Assembly: GCA_016930535.1 (NCBI GenBank)
Contig: JAFGGN010000052.1
Span: 1-55,265, forward strand
Direction: 5' to 3'
Source of the DNA: a bacterium
Lineage (GTDB): Bacteria > Zhuqueibacterota > QNDG01 > JAFGCO01
Length of the DNA: 55,265 nt
Numbering within the stretch: the stretch's first letter is position 1; every line of letters begins with the position of its first letter. Positions 34,175 through 43,700 of this stretch are shown here, piece by piece. The notes beneath the pieces were generated by a model. The model searched no databases. It had not been told where the DNA came from and saw only the letters and a list, made by a program, of their open reading frames with translations. The translations under genes were made by a program, and so were the position numbers.

Positions 34175-35128
34175 ATGAAGAAAGTGATTTGGATTGTCTG
34201 TGTTTGCCTTGGTCTTTCATCTGTTCTGGCTGCGCAGGAATTGCTTGTGAATGGCACGTTCGACAATGATCTGGAAGGGTGGAATCACAATCCGGTCATG
34301 GACGGCGGTGCTGAATGTGAGATGACGGTCGAGAACGATGAGTGGGTGCCTGCGGCCGGCGAGGGGAATTATGTCCTGGCTATGGGTGAAAGTGACAATG
34401 TCTATATCAATCAGTGCATCTGGCAGCCGGTGACGGTCATGACGGGTGACACACTGGAACCGGACGGCGCGATCAGGGTCCTGCAGGCGGAAGATCCGTT
34501 CAATACATGGTTTGAAATCTTTCTGGGTGCGAGTGAACCGGTCGATACAGTGGATTATACAGACAATGTGCTCCTGAACTTCAACACATGGGCGGCCGGG
34601 TGCATCCCGATCGATCTGGACGGCACGTTCCGGGGTAATGCCTGCACGAACAATCTGGAAGAGGGCATCTACTGGGTGGTGCCCGAGTCACTCGGACCAA
34701 ACCCGGTGACCCTGTACTTCGTGTTCAAGGTGGGAATCTGGAACTCCGGTTACGGATTATATAACTATGAAATCTCGGTGGACAATCTGAGCCTGTTTAA
34801 CCGGGGCGGGGGCGGAACCGCCGTTCATCCCGATAAGGAAACCCGGCCCGCTTCGTTTGCGCTGCATTCCAATTTTCCCAATCCGTTCAATCCCTCGACC
34901 ACGATCCCGTTCAGCCTGGATCGGGCGGCGGAAGCAGCTTTTTCCGTTTTTGATGTCAACGGCGGGCTGGTTCGTTCACTTATGCAGAAACCTTTGGCTG
35001 CAGGCGATTATTCCATTGAGTGGGATGGGACCGACAACCGCGGCAATGCCGTACCCAGCGGTGTGTATCTGTGCCGGTTCCAGTCGGGCGGCAGGACTGT
35101 AACTCAGCGCATGATACTGATGAAATAG
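34175..35128 (+). CDS. Secreted protein with FlgD-like C-terminal domain
   Basis: A 317-residue exported protein. ATG 34175 is preferred to 34169 because AGGAGG at 34161-34166 then lies eight bases upstream. The signal peptide MKKVIWIVCVCLGLSSVLAAQ is followed by ELLVNGTFDNDLEGW, an opening typical of CBM4/9-like jelly-roll domains, which extends to about residue 210. The last 90 residues are a FlgD-like sorting domain (LHSNFPNPFNPSTTIPFSL, NAVPSGVYLCRFQSG, ending MILMK). No catalytic motif is seen. It may bind a surface or soluble glycan. Regulation by the adjacent MarR is possible. It is probably a single-gene unit, with a terminator candidate after it. Confidence 0.85.
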   Translation: MKKVIWIVCVCLGLSSVLAAQELLVNGTFDNDLEGWNHNPVMDGGAECEMTVENDEWVPAAGEGNYVLAMGESDNVYINQCIWQPVTVMTGDTLEPDGAIRVLQAEDPFNTWFEIFLGASEPVDTVDYTDNVLLNFNTWAAGCIPIDLDGTFRGNACTNNLEEGIYWVVPESLGPNPVTLYFVFKVGIWNSGYGLYNYEISVDNLSLFNRGGGGTAVHPDKETRPASFALHSNFPNPFNPSTTIPFSLDRAAEAAFSVFDVNGGLVRSLMQKPLAAGDYSIEWDGTDNRGNAVPSGVYLCRFQSGGRTVTQRMILMK

Positions 35129-35255
35129 ACTGCTTCTACCCGAGCAGCCAGACCCGGATCGACCGGCGCGAACACTTGCATGAATTCACGCGGTAATTGT
35201 TACACTAAACCGATGATATTCAGATAAAAGAAGGCTAACTCTTTTTCAGACATGT

Positions 35256-35295
35256 CCCGGTTATCATGCGCCGTTCATTTAAACCGGGGTTTTTA
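35256..35295 (+). terminator. Terminator candidate after the secreted protein
   Basis: CCCGGTT (35256-35262) pairs with AACCGGG (35282-35288) around a 19-base loop, followed by GTTTTTATAA. The stem is short but GC-rich and the T-run is clear. Confidence 0.5.
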
Positions 35296-35342
35296 TAATC
35301 ATAGCTGTCCCGATTCGCCTCTGAACTGACCGATCAATCATT

Positions 35343-35699
35343 TTACCGTTCAACGGTCCGTGTAATGGTCTGATACACTTTTTTTGCAATCTCAATCTGG
35401 CTGAAATTCTATTCGACTTTTTCGGATGTATTCCCGATCTCCCCGGTGATTTTCTTCAGTGTTTTTGTAATTATGGCGATCTGGTTCTGACTGTGCGTGG
35501 CAAGATTCTGGATCTCACCTGCGACAACGGCAAAACCTCTTCCCACGTCTCCGGCCCGTGCAGCCTCGATGAAGGCATTCAGTCCGAGAAGATTGATTTT
35601 ACCGGAAATATCATTCATGATTTTCAGAAGGCCGTGTATTTCATCCGTGGACATATTCAGGGAGGTCATGAGTTTGGCGGTTTCCCTGAAAAACCGCTT
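35343..35699 (-). pseudogene. Remnant of a chemoreceptor signalling domain
   Basis: The minus strand encodes a piece of a methyl-accepting chemotaxis signalling tip: SGKINLLGLNAFIEAARAGD, VGRGFAVVAGEIQNLATHS. The frame opens directly after a TGA near 35702, meets TAG at 35411-35409, then continues in frame with NFSQIEIAKKVYQTITRTVE to TAA at 35345-35343. The transmembrane, sensing and N-terminal parts of a receptor are missing. It is a decayed fragment, and it is more divergent from the receptor at 16999 than a recent copy would be. Confidence 0.8.
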
Positions 35700-35756
35700 T
35701 CATTTTATTCGAATTTTTTATATTTTCTCAATGAAAAGCACGGTCGGGGAAATTTT

Positions 35757-37427
35757 ATGATCGAATCCTTCTTGCGAACCTTCGTCGATACAGCCAACAA
35801 CTATATCTGGTCCTTTCCCACGGTGTTTCCCTGGATGGTGGGGCTGCTTCTCCTCACGGGCATTTATATCACCTTCCGTATGAAATGGGTGAACATTCGC
35901 GAATTCGTTCATGCCGTGAATGTGATTCGCGGCAAGTACGACAATCCGGAGGACGAGGGCGACATCAACCATTTTCAGGCCCTGGCCACGGCCCTGTCCG
36001 CCACGATCGGAATCGGGAACATCGCCGGTGTGGCCCTGGCCATCCATTACGGGGGGCCCGGGGTGCTGCTTTGGCTGTGGGTGTCCGGGCTCTTCGGCAT
36101 GACCCTGAAATTCGCCGAGTGCACGCTGTCCCTCCATTACCGTAAATTCGACGCACAGGGCCGGGCCTCGGGCGGGCCCATGTACTACATCGAACGCGGT
36201 CTGGGGCCGCACTGGAAGTGGATGGCCATGATGTTCGCGTCCCTGGCCATTGTCAGCTCGTTCGGTATCGGAAGCATGAATCAGTCCAACACCGTGGCCG
36301 TAAGTGCGGCCAGCGAATTCGGGATCAGGGGATGGGTGATCGGGCTCGTCATGGCCGTGCTCGTGGGTCTCGTCATTTTGGGGGGCATCAGGCGCATTGC
36401 GGCGGTCTCTTCGAGGCTCATGCCCGCCATGGCGATCCTGTATGTGTTCGGAGCGCTGTTTATTCTGGCCGCCAATATCAAAGACCTGCCGGGCGTTTTC
36501 GTTTCGATTATTACGGAAGCGCTCGAGCCGAAAGCCGCATTCGGCGGCACGGCCGCGGGTGTCTGGCACCTGACCATGATGTGGGGTATCAAACGCGCCC
36601 TTTTTTCGAATGAAGCCGGGATGGGCAGTGCGCCCATTGCCCATGCGGCCGCGAAAACAAAAGAGCCGGTCCGTGAAGGGATTGTGGCCATGCTCGGACC
36701 CTTTGTGGACACACTCATGATCTGCACGCTGACAGGTCTGGTGATTCTGGTGACCGGTGTATGGGACCAGAAAAAGACCGACCGCATGGATCTCGATCTC
36801 AACAAGGTCGGCGTGCTTCAGGCGCAGCCGCCCGATTTTTATCATTCCGGTGATGAAAGCTATCAGATCAAGTCAATGGATCCATTTACCGGCAAACGCG
36901 TCATGATCGGCGGAATCGCACCCGGACTGGTTTACGTGGTCAATGACGGCATGGTGGAAAGGCCGCGTGTGCTGAGGGACGGCATTCCCTATACGGGAGA
37001 AATCATTGTCCATGACAAACGCATCATGGATGAACACGGCGGCGAACTGGATCTGCAGCTCGAGGGGCAGATGCTGCAGAACAGCTCGGCCCTCACCGCG
37101 TGGGCATTTCATGAAGGATTCGGTAAAATCGGGGGATTGGGCAACCTGATCGTCACGTTCTCCGTGTTCCTGTTCGCTTTGTCGACCATGATTTCCTGGT
37201 CCTATTACGGGGACCGCTGCGTGGAATATCTGGCCGGCACGCGATATGTCGTGATCTACCGCCTGGTCTATGTCGGTTTCGTGTATCTTGGTGCTGTGCT
37301 TGCGCTTGAAACGGTCTGGGCCTACGGCGATATGGCCCTGGGCCTGATGACCGTACCGAATCTGATTGCTGTGCTGATCCTGTCGCCCAGGGTAGCCGCT
37401 TTAAGCAGGGAGTATTTCGGAAAATAA
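35757..37427 (+). CDS. Sodium:alanine symporter family protein (AGCS)
   Basis: An inner-membrane sodium- or proton-coupled amino-acid importer, most likely for alanine or glycine. The 556-residue product starts at 35757 with CGGGGA upstream; an in-frame extension to 35493 overlaps a chemoreceptor remnant on the other strand and is rejected. Family landmarks are ATIGIGNIAGVALAIHYGGP, ASGGPMYYIERGLG, FSNEAGMGSAPIAHAAAKT and WSYYGDRCVEYLAG. Typical members have about 450-490 residues. Here a hydrophilic insertion of about 103 residues (339-441, beginning KKTDRMDLDLNKVG and ending GQMLQNSS) sits between two membrane helices, where others have a short loop. It may be a regulatory or ligand-binding domain. 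Confidence 0.93.
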   Translation: MIESFLRTFVDTANNYIWSFPTVFPWMVGLLLLTGIYITFRMKWVNIREFVHAVNVIRGKYDNPEDEGDINHFQALATALSATIGIGNIAGVALAIHYGGPGVLLWLWVSGLFGMTLKFAECTLSLHYRKFDAQGRASGGPMYYIERGLGPHWKWMAMMFASLAIVSSFGIGSMNQSNTVAVSAASEFGIRGWVIGLVMAVLVGLVILGGIRRIAAVSSRLMPAMAILYVFGALFILAANIKDLPGVFVSIITEALEPKAAFGGTAAGVWHLTMMWGIKRALFSNEAGMGSAPIAHAAAKTKEPVREGIVAMLGPFVDTLMICTLTGLVILVTGVWDQKKTDRMDLDLNKVGVLQAQPPDFYHSGDESYQIKSMDPFTGKRVMIGGIAPGLVYVVNDGMVERPRVLRDGIPYTGEIIVHDKRIMDEHGGELDLQLEGQMLQNSSALTAWAFHEGFGKIGGLGNLIVTFSVFLFALSTMISWSYYGDRCVEYLAGTRYVVIYRLVYVGFVYLGAVLALETVWAYGDMALGLMTVPNLIAVLILSPRVAALSREYFGK

Positions 37428-37552
37428 ACTTCCGGTTGTCAAGATGATTCAGCCTTTGAGAAAATTGATATACACCCGCTGGCGCCGGGGATTCGAGTAA
37501 TTGGCCGGCCATTTCACCGAATCCCTTTCATGAATATTAATCAGGAGGCTCG

Positions 37553-38872
37553 ATGCAGAAGCAAGTTATTATAATCATGGGCGCTGCCGGCCGGGATTTT
37601 CATAATTTCAATGTGTGCTACAGAAACAATGAACAGGTCGAGGTGGCCGCATTTACAGCCACGCAGATTCCAAACATCGATCACCGCGTGTATCCCGCCA
37701 GTCTGGCCGGTCCGCTTTATCCAGGTGGCATTTCCATCGAATCCGAGGATGACCTGGTCCGGCTGATCAGGGAGAAAAAAGCCGATCAGGTTGTGTTCTC
37801 TTACAGCGATGTCAGTTATGATTATGTGATGCACAAAACGGCCCTGGTTAATCAGGCCGGTGCCGATTTTGTCCTGCTGGGCAACCGCAGGACCATGCTG
37901 AAATCATGCAAACCCGTGATTGCGGTATGCGCGGTGCGCACGGGATGCGGCAAGAGCCAGACCACGCGCCGCATCAGTGAAATTTTAAAGGAAGCCGGAA
38001 AACGGATCGTGGCGGTCCGGCATCCGATGCCTTACGGAGATCTGGCCAGACAACGGGTGCAGCGCTTTGCCTCGCATGAGGATCTGGAAAAGCACGATTG
38101 CACAATCGAGGAACGCGAGGAATATGAACCCCATCTGGCCATGAATACAATCGTCTATGCCGGGGTGGATTATGAAGCGATTCTCAGGCAGGCCGAAGAG
38201 GAAGCGGATGTGATTCTCTGGGACGGCGGCAACAACGACACCCCGTTTTACACACCGGATCTCTGGATCACGGTAACGGATCCGCACCGGCCCGGTCATG
38301 AAGTCGCTTATTATCCGGGAGAAAACAACCTGAGATCCGCGGACGTGATCGTGCTGAACAAAATGGATACAGCCGGTGCCGAAGGCATCGAAACGGTTCG
38401 GGAAAATATCCGGCAGGTCAATTCCGGAGCGATCGTGGTGGAGGCGGCTTCGCCGGTATCCGTGAGCGATGCATCGGTTATCCGGGGCAAACGCGTGCTC
38501 GTCGTGGAGGACGGCCCGACCCTGACCCATGGCGGCATGACCTATGGAGCCGGTGTAGTGGCGGCCGAGCGTTTCGGTGCCTCAGCGATCGTGGATCCGC
38601 GGCCCTGGGTTACGGGATCTATCGCAGAAACGTTTAAAAAATATCCCGGTATCGGGCATGTGCTGCCGGCCATGGGCTATGGCGACGCACAAATCCGGGA
38701 TCTCGAAAAAACGGTCAGGGCCGTGGAATGCGATGCGGTGATCATCGGCACACCCATCGATCTGACGCGTCTGATCACCACCGGTAAACCCGCGGTCAGG
38801 GTGCGTTACGCCCTGGAGGAAAAGAGCCGTCCGTCATTGAAGGATATACTGGAACAGAGAAATCTGTTATAG
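37553..38872 (+). CDS. Cyclic 2,3-diphosphoglycerate synthetase-like NTPase
   Basis: A 439-residue cytoplasmic P-loop protein of the family named for archaeal cyclic 2,3-diphosphoglycerate synthetase. AGGAGG lies just before ATG 37553. The N-terminal part opens VIIIMGAAGRDFHNFNVCY, a Rossmann-like strand; a P-loop VRTGCGKSQTTRR follows near residue 128; then VILWDGGNNDTPFY and VIVLNKMDT (nucleotide-base motif) and PTLTHGGMTYGAG. The archaeal enzyme makes a thermoprotective phosphoanhydride from 2,3-bisphosphoglycerate with ATP. In bacteria the role is unproven, so it could be a GTPase or kinase on another compound. The nucleoside diphosphate kinase gene follows nine bases after it, so the two are co-transcribed. 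Confidence 0.85.
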   Translation: MQKQVIIIMGAAGRDFHNFNVCYRNNEQVEVAAFTATQIPNIDHRVYPASLAGPLYPGGISIESEDDLVRLIREKKADQVVFSYSDVSYDYVMHKTALVNQAGADFVLLGNRRTMLKSCKPVIAVCAVRTGCGKSQTTRRISEILKEAGKRIVAVRHPMPYGDLARQRVQRFASHEDLEKHDCTIEEREEYEPHLAMNTIVYAGVDYEAILRQAEEEADVILWDGGNNDTPFYTPDLWITVTDPHRPGHEVAYYPGENNLRSADVIVLNKMDTAGAEGIETVRENIRQVNSGAIVVEAASPVSVSDASVIRGKRVLVVEDGPTLTHGGMTYGAGVVAAERFGASAIVDPRPWVTGSIAETFKKYPGIGHVLPAMGYGDAQIRDLEKTVRAVECDAVIIGTPIDLTRLITTGKPAVRVRYALEEKSRPSLKDILEQRNLL

Positions 38873-38881
38873 AGGAGCCGT

Positions 38882-39283
38882 ATGATCCAACGCACGCTGC
38901 TGATGATCAAACCGGATGCCGTGACCAGGAAATGCGCTGGAGACATCATCAGCCGTATCGAGCACACGGAGTTCAGGATCGTGCAACTGCGAATGTGTGT
39001 GTTGTCCCGGAATGATGCCGAGAAATTTTATGCGGTTCACCGCGGCCAGGATTTTTTCGAACCGTTGGTGGATTTTATGATATCCGGTCCCTGCATCCCC
39101 ATGGTGGTGGAGGGACCGGAAGTCATTCAGGCCGTGCGCGCCATGGTCGGTGCCACGGATTCGAAACAGGCGGCCGAAGGCACGATTCGAAAGGATTTCG
39201 GTACGGACGGCCGCAGAAATGCGGTTCACGCGTCGGACAGCGAGGAAACCGCGACAAGGGAAATCGGTTTTTTCTTTGAATAG
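38882..39283 (+). CDS. ndk: Nucleoside diphosphate kinase
   Basis: A 133-residue cytoplasmic enzyme that equilibrates nucleoside triphosphates by a phospho-His intermediate. AGGAG is directly upstream. LLMIKPDAV (Lys10), the His active site in RNAVHASDS (His116) and [17 protein letters not shown] are all present, and the length is close to the usual 135-150. It ends with FFFE. It is in an operon with the diphosphoglycerate-synthetase-like gene and lies 65 bases before malic enzyme. The pairing with an NTP-using neighbour may supply nucleotides to it, but this is inferred. Confidence 0.96.
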   Translation: MIQRTLLMIKPDAVTRKCAGDIISRIEHTEFRIVQLRMCVLSRNDAEKFYAVHRGQDFFEPLVDFMISGPCIPMVVEGPEVIQAVRAMVGATDSKQAAEGTIRKDFGTDGRRNAVHASDSEETATREIGFFFE

Positions 39284-39348
39284 GATTTGGAACAGCCGGA
39301 CTGATCAATAACAGCTGGCGGGCATCACTGGAGGCGATAAAGACCAAC

Positions 39349-40638
39349 ATGGGAAACATGAAACAGGAAGCGCTGGATTATCATTCGACGGGACGTCCGG
39401 GTAAGCTGGAAGTCGTATCCACAAAACCGTGTGAAACACAAAAGGACCTCTCACTTGCGTATACACCCGGTGTGGCGGAGCCCTGCCGAGTGATTGAATC
39501 CGATCCGCTGGCCGCCTATACCTATACCAACCGGGGCAATCTCGTGGCCGTGATTTCAAACGGAACCGCGGTGCTGGGACTGGGCAATATCGGCGCACTC
39601 GCGGGAAAGCCGGTCATGGAAGGCAAGGGCGTGCTTTTCAAACGGTTCGCGGATGTGGATGTGTTCGATATCGAGCTCGACATTGCGGATCCGGATGAAC
39701 TGATCCGCACGGTGCGCGCCATGGAACCCACATTCGGCGGTATCAACCTGGAGGACATCAAGGCCCCGGAGTGCTTCTATATCGAGGAGCGTCTTAAAAA
39801 GGAAATGTCGATTCCGGTGTTTCACGATGATCAGCACGGCACGGCCATTATCAGCGGTGCGGGCCTGATCAACGCTGCGGAACTGACAGGCAAGGATCTG
39901 TCAAAAGCCAGGATGGTCGTCGTGGGTGCGGGTGCGGCTGGTATCGCCTGTTCGCGGATTTTCGTGGCGCTCGGTGTGCGCAAAGAGAACATCGTGATGC
40001 TCGATTCCAAGGGCGTGATATTCGGGGGACGCACCGAGGGGATGAATCCGTACAAGCAGGAATTCGCGACTACCGAATCCTGCCGGACCCTCGAGGAGGC
40101 CATGCGGGATGCCGAGATTTTCATCGGTCTCTCCAAGGCAAACCTGATTTCCGAAGCCATGCTGAAAAGCATGGGACCCCATCCCATTATTTTCGCCATG
40201 GCCAACCCGGATCCAGAGGTCAGCCCCGAAACAGCCAGGGCCGTGCGGCCCGATGCCATCGTGGCCACGGGCAGGAGCGACTATCCCAACCAGATCAACA
40301 ATGTCCTCGGCTTCCCGTTTATTTTCCGGGGTGCCCTGGATGTCCGGGCCACCGGGATCAATGAAACCATGAAAATAGCGGCCTGCCATGCGCTGGCTTC
40401 GCTCGCCAAGGAGCCGGTGCCGGATTCCGTGAAAAAGGCATACGGAAATATCCCCCTCGCATTCGGTCCCGATTATATTATTCCCAAGCCCTTCGATCAC
40501 CGCGTGTTTTTATGGGAGTCTTTTGCCGTGGCCAAGGCGGCCATGGAAACCGGGGAGGCCAGGGTCACGGTGGATCCTGACGAATACCGGATCCGGCTGG
40601 AACAACGGCTGGCTCAGATGAAAAAACGCCGGATTTGA
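39349..40638 (+). CDS. maeB: Malic enzyme (NAD(P)-dependent)
   Basis: Oxidative decarboxylation of malate to pyruvate, giving NAD(P)H. The 429-residue form is the short bacterial type without the C-terminal phosphotransacetylase-like domain of enteric MaeB. Landmarks in order: [12 protein letters not shown] (active-site Tyr), [39 protein letters not shown] (metal-binding Glu and Asp), FHDDQHGTA, the Rossmann motif [11 protein letters not shown] and [10 protein letters not shown]. The start at 39349 has GGAGG twelve bases upstream, rather far, and ATG 39358 is a possible alternative. Cofactor preference cannot be told. It may share a transcript with ndk. Confidence 0.93.
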   Translation: MGNMKQEALDYHSTGRPGKLEVVSTKPCETQKDLSLAYTPGVAEPCRVIESDPLAAYTYTNRGNLVAVISNGTAVLGLGNIGALAGKPVMEGKGVLFKRFADVDVFDIELDIADPDELIRTVRAMEPTFGGINLEDIKAPECFYIEERLKKEMSIPVFHDDQHGTAIISGAGLINAAELTGKDLSKARMVVVGAGAAGIACSRIFVALGVRKENIVMLDSKGVIFGGRTEGMNPYKQEFATTESCRTLEEAMRDAEIFIGLSKANLISEAMLKSMGPHPIIFAMANPDPEVSPETARAVRPDAIVATGRSDYPNQINNVLGFPFIFRGALDVRATGINETMKIAACHALASLAKEPVPDSVKKAYGNIPLAFGPDYIIPKPFDHRVFLWESFAVAKAAMETGEARVTVDPDEYRIRLEQRLAQMKKRRI

Positions 40639-40793
40639 AACAAATGAAGTGCAGGTGAATCCTGATGTTGTAGGAATAAACGGAACCGGACTGGTCTTCA
40701 TGCTCCGGTAGTTGTCTTTGGTATTGTATTTTCTTGTGTCCTAATCTTGCATAGCCTGATTGCTTAATTCTCATCTAATAACGGGGCGAAACC

Positions 40794-43700
40794 ATGAGTC
40801 CTCAAAAAAAATCGGGCGCCGATATTCCGGTACAGGCCTTTCTCGATATTGCCGGTGTGATTTTCCTGGCATTGGACAGAAACGGGTGCGTTTCCATGAT
40901 CAATCAGAAGGGTTGTGATCTGCTTGGATACAGGGAAGAATCCATAATCGGCAAGGAGTGGTTTCAGCATTTTCTGCCCAAGGAAATGGTCAGGCAGGTA
41001 CGCTCCGTTTTCAGAAAGGTCATGAGGGGTGAGCTGGAGGGGACGGAATATTTCGAAAATCCCGTCATTACCCGGTCCGGCGAATCGAAGCTGATCGCCT
41101 GGCACAATGTGTACTTAAAAAACGAGCGTGGACAAATAACCGGGACACTCAGTTCAGGCGTGGATATCACACAGCGCAGAAGGGCCGAGGAGGAGTTGAA
41201 ATCCAGCGAAAGTCTTTCCAAGGCACTGCTTGGCGCCATACCGGACCTGATGTTCCGCATGTCGGCCGAAGGCAATATTCTGGATTTTTATGCTGCGGAT
41301 GAGACCATGCTGTTCGCGGCACCGGACCAGTTTTTAGGCAAAGCTGTGGATGCGGTGCTTCCCCCCGATGTTTCGTCTGTTTGTCTGGTAAATATCAGTA
41401 AAGTGTTGAGAAAACGGCACATGCACATGTTCGAATACAGTCTCACATTCAGCACGGATCATGTCCGTACTTATGAAGCGAGAATGGTTCCCTGTCTTAA
41501 AAATGAAGTGCTTACCATCGTTCGTGACATCTCGGAACGGAAGCAGTCCGAGAGAATTTTGGCTGACAGCGAGGCCAGATTCCGCCACCTGTTCGAGTCC
41601 ATGGCCCAGGGCGTCGTGTATCAGGCTGCGGACGGGAAAATAATATCGGCGAATCCGGCTGCTGAGCGCATACTGGGTCTCTCCATCGACCAGATGCAGG
41701 GAAGGACATCCGCGGATCCGCGATGGCATACGATCCATGAGGACGGTACCGATTTTCCCGGTGACACGCATCCCGCCATGATCGCTCTGAAAACCGGAAA
41801 GAAGGTGCTGAATACAATCATGGGTGTATTCAATCCCCAGGATGAGGTCATGCACTGGATTCATATCAATGCAGTGCCTCAATTCAGAGAAGGAGAGAAA
41901 ACGCCCTATCAGGTGTTCACGACTTTCGATGATATCACGGAACGGATCCTTGCAGAACATCGCATCGATCATCTGAACCGCACACTCGAAGCGGTCCGCC
42001 ATGTGGATGCGTTGATCGTGCGGGAATCCGATCCCAGCAAACTTATACCAAAGATCTGTGAAGAGCTGACCAGAACCCGGGGTTACGTTTCTGCCTGGAT
42101 CGTCTGGATGACGGCTGACATGGAGATCATTGAGACTGCTTATTCGGGACTTTCCAAAAGGCATACGGCCATTTTTAAATCCCTGAAGCAGCAGGTGTGG
42201 CCGTATTGTATCAGGGAAAGCCTTGAGAACGACGCGCCCATGGTTGTCCACAGACCGGATGCCGGATGCATGAACTGCATCCTGTCCGATATTGCTCCCA
42301 ACGGAACCACGGTGACGCTTCGGATCATGCATAACCGGCGGTTTTATGGACTGATGTCGGTCGTGGTCTCCGGTGTTTTTCCGATGGATCAGGATGAGAC
42401 CGGCCTGGTCGGTGAAATTGCCGATGACATCGGTTTAGCCTTTCACAACTGGGAGACCGAACAGGACCGCCTGAAATCGGAAATAATGCTCAGAGAAAAC
42501 GAAGAACAGCTCGAGAATATTTTCAATCATGCGCCCTTTGTCATGCTGATGCTCGATGAAGAGACCCGGATACTGAAGATCAATCAACGCGGCCTCGATT
42601 TCGCCGGGCTTACGGAAAAAAATGTGCTTGAGTCGAAGGGCGGAGATGCATTTTCATGCATCCATGCGGCCGATGATCCGGGCGGATGCGGATTGGGTGA
42701 AGTGTGCCGGGATTGTAAGGTACGCAACACGGTGCTGCAAACGCTTCGAACGGGTGAGGCCATGGACAATGTGGAAGCCGTGCTTCTGGTCAGGCACAAA
42801 AAGACCATTCGTGAGTATTTTATCAACCTGTCCTGTTCTCTCGTTTCGAACAGTCCGGAAAAACGTATTCTCGTGACCTTTGAGGATATTACGGATGAAA
42901 AACAGGCCAAGCAGGAGCTGATTGAAAGTGAAAACAAATACCGGTTCATCACGGAGAATCTGCATGATGTGATCTGGATCCTGGATCCGGAAACAGCATG
43001 TTTCTCTTACATCAGCCCGTCGGTATATGAGCTGCAGGGTTATACACCCGAGGAGATATGCGCAGTTCCTTTTTATGAAAACATGCTGCCGGATGATCCC
43101 GGGACTTTTAAAAATGTTCTCAAGACAAGAATGCGTGAGTTTGTCGAAACCGGTGAGAAACAGGTTTATACGGACGAATTTATTTTGCAGCGTAAGGATG
43201 GTCCGTCTATATGGGCCGAGGTGGTTTCCTATTTTCAGTTCAACTTCAGGACCGGTGCTATCGAACTCATCGGCAGTACGCGCGACATCACGTCCAGGAA
43301 AAAGATAGAAATGAACCTGGCAGAAGCAAACCGCCTCAATCAGGATATCATTCAGAATTCACAGGACGGCATCATCGTTTACGGACCGGATCTGAAATAC
43401 CGGGTCTGGAACCCGTCCATGGAAAAAATCAGCGGAATACCGGGCCGGGACGTCATTGGCAGGCATCCGGCCGATCTGTTTCCGTTTCTGAAAGAATCCG
43501 GATTTATCCGGCAGCTCGAGGCATTGCTGGCAGGGGCTGAATTCGAAGCGCGGGAAATGCCGTTCGCAGAATTCAAATCCGGCAAAGAGGGGTGGGTCTC
43601 CGACTGGAGTATACCGATGAAAGATGAAAATGGCAACATCATCGGCATACTGGGCACGGTGCGTGATATTACGGCCAGGAAGCAGGCAGAACTGGCCCTT

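Noticed and set aside
35493..35756. 88-residue extension of the AGCS symporter
   Set aside because: It is antisense to a decayed chemoreceptor sequence, and AGCS proteins start near MIESF here.
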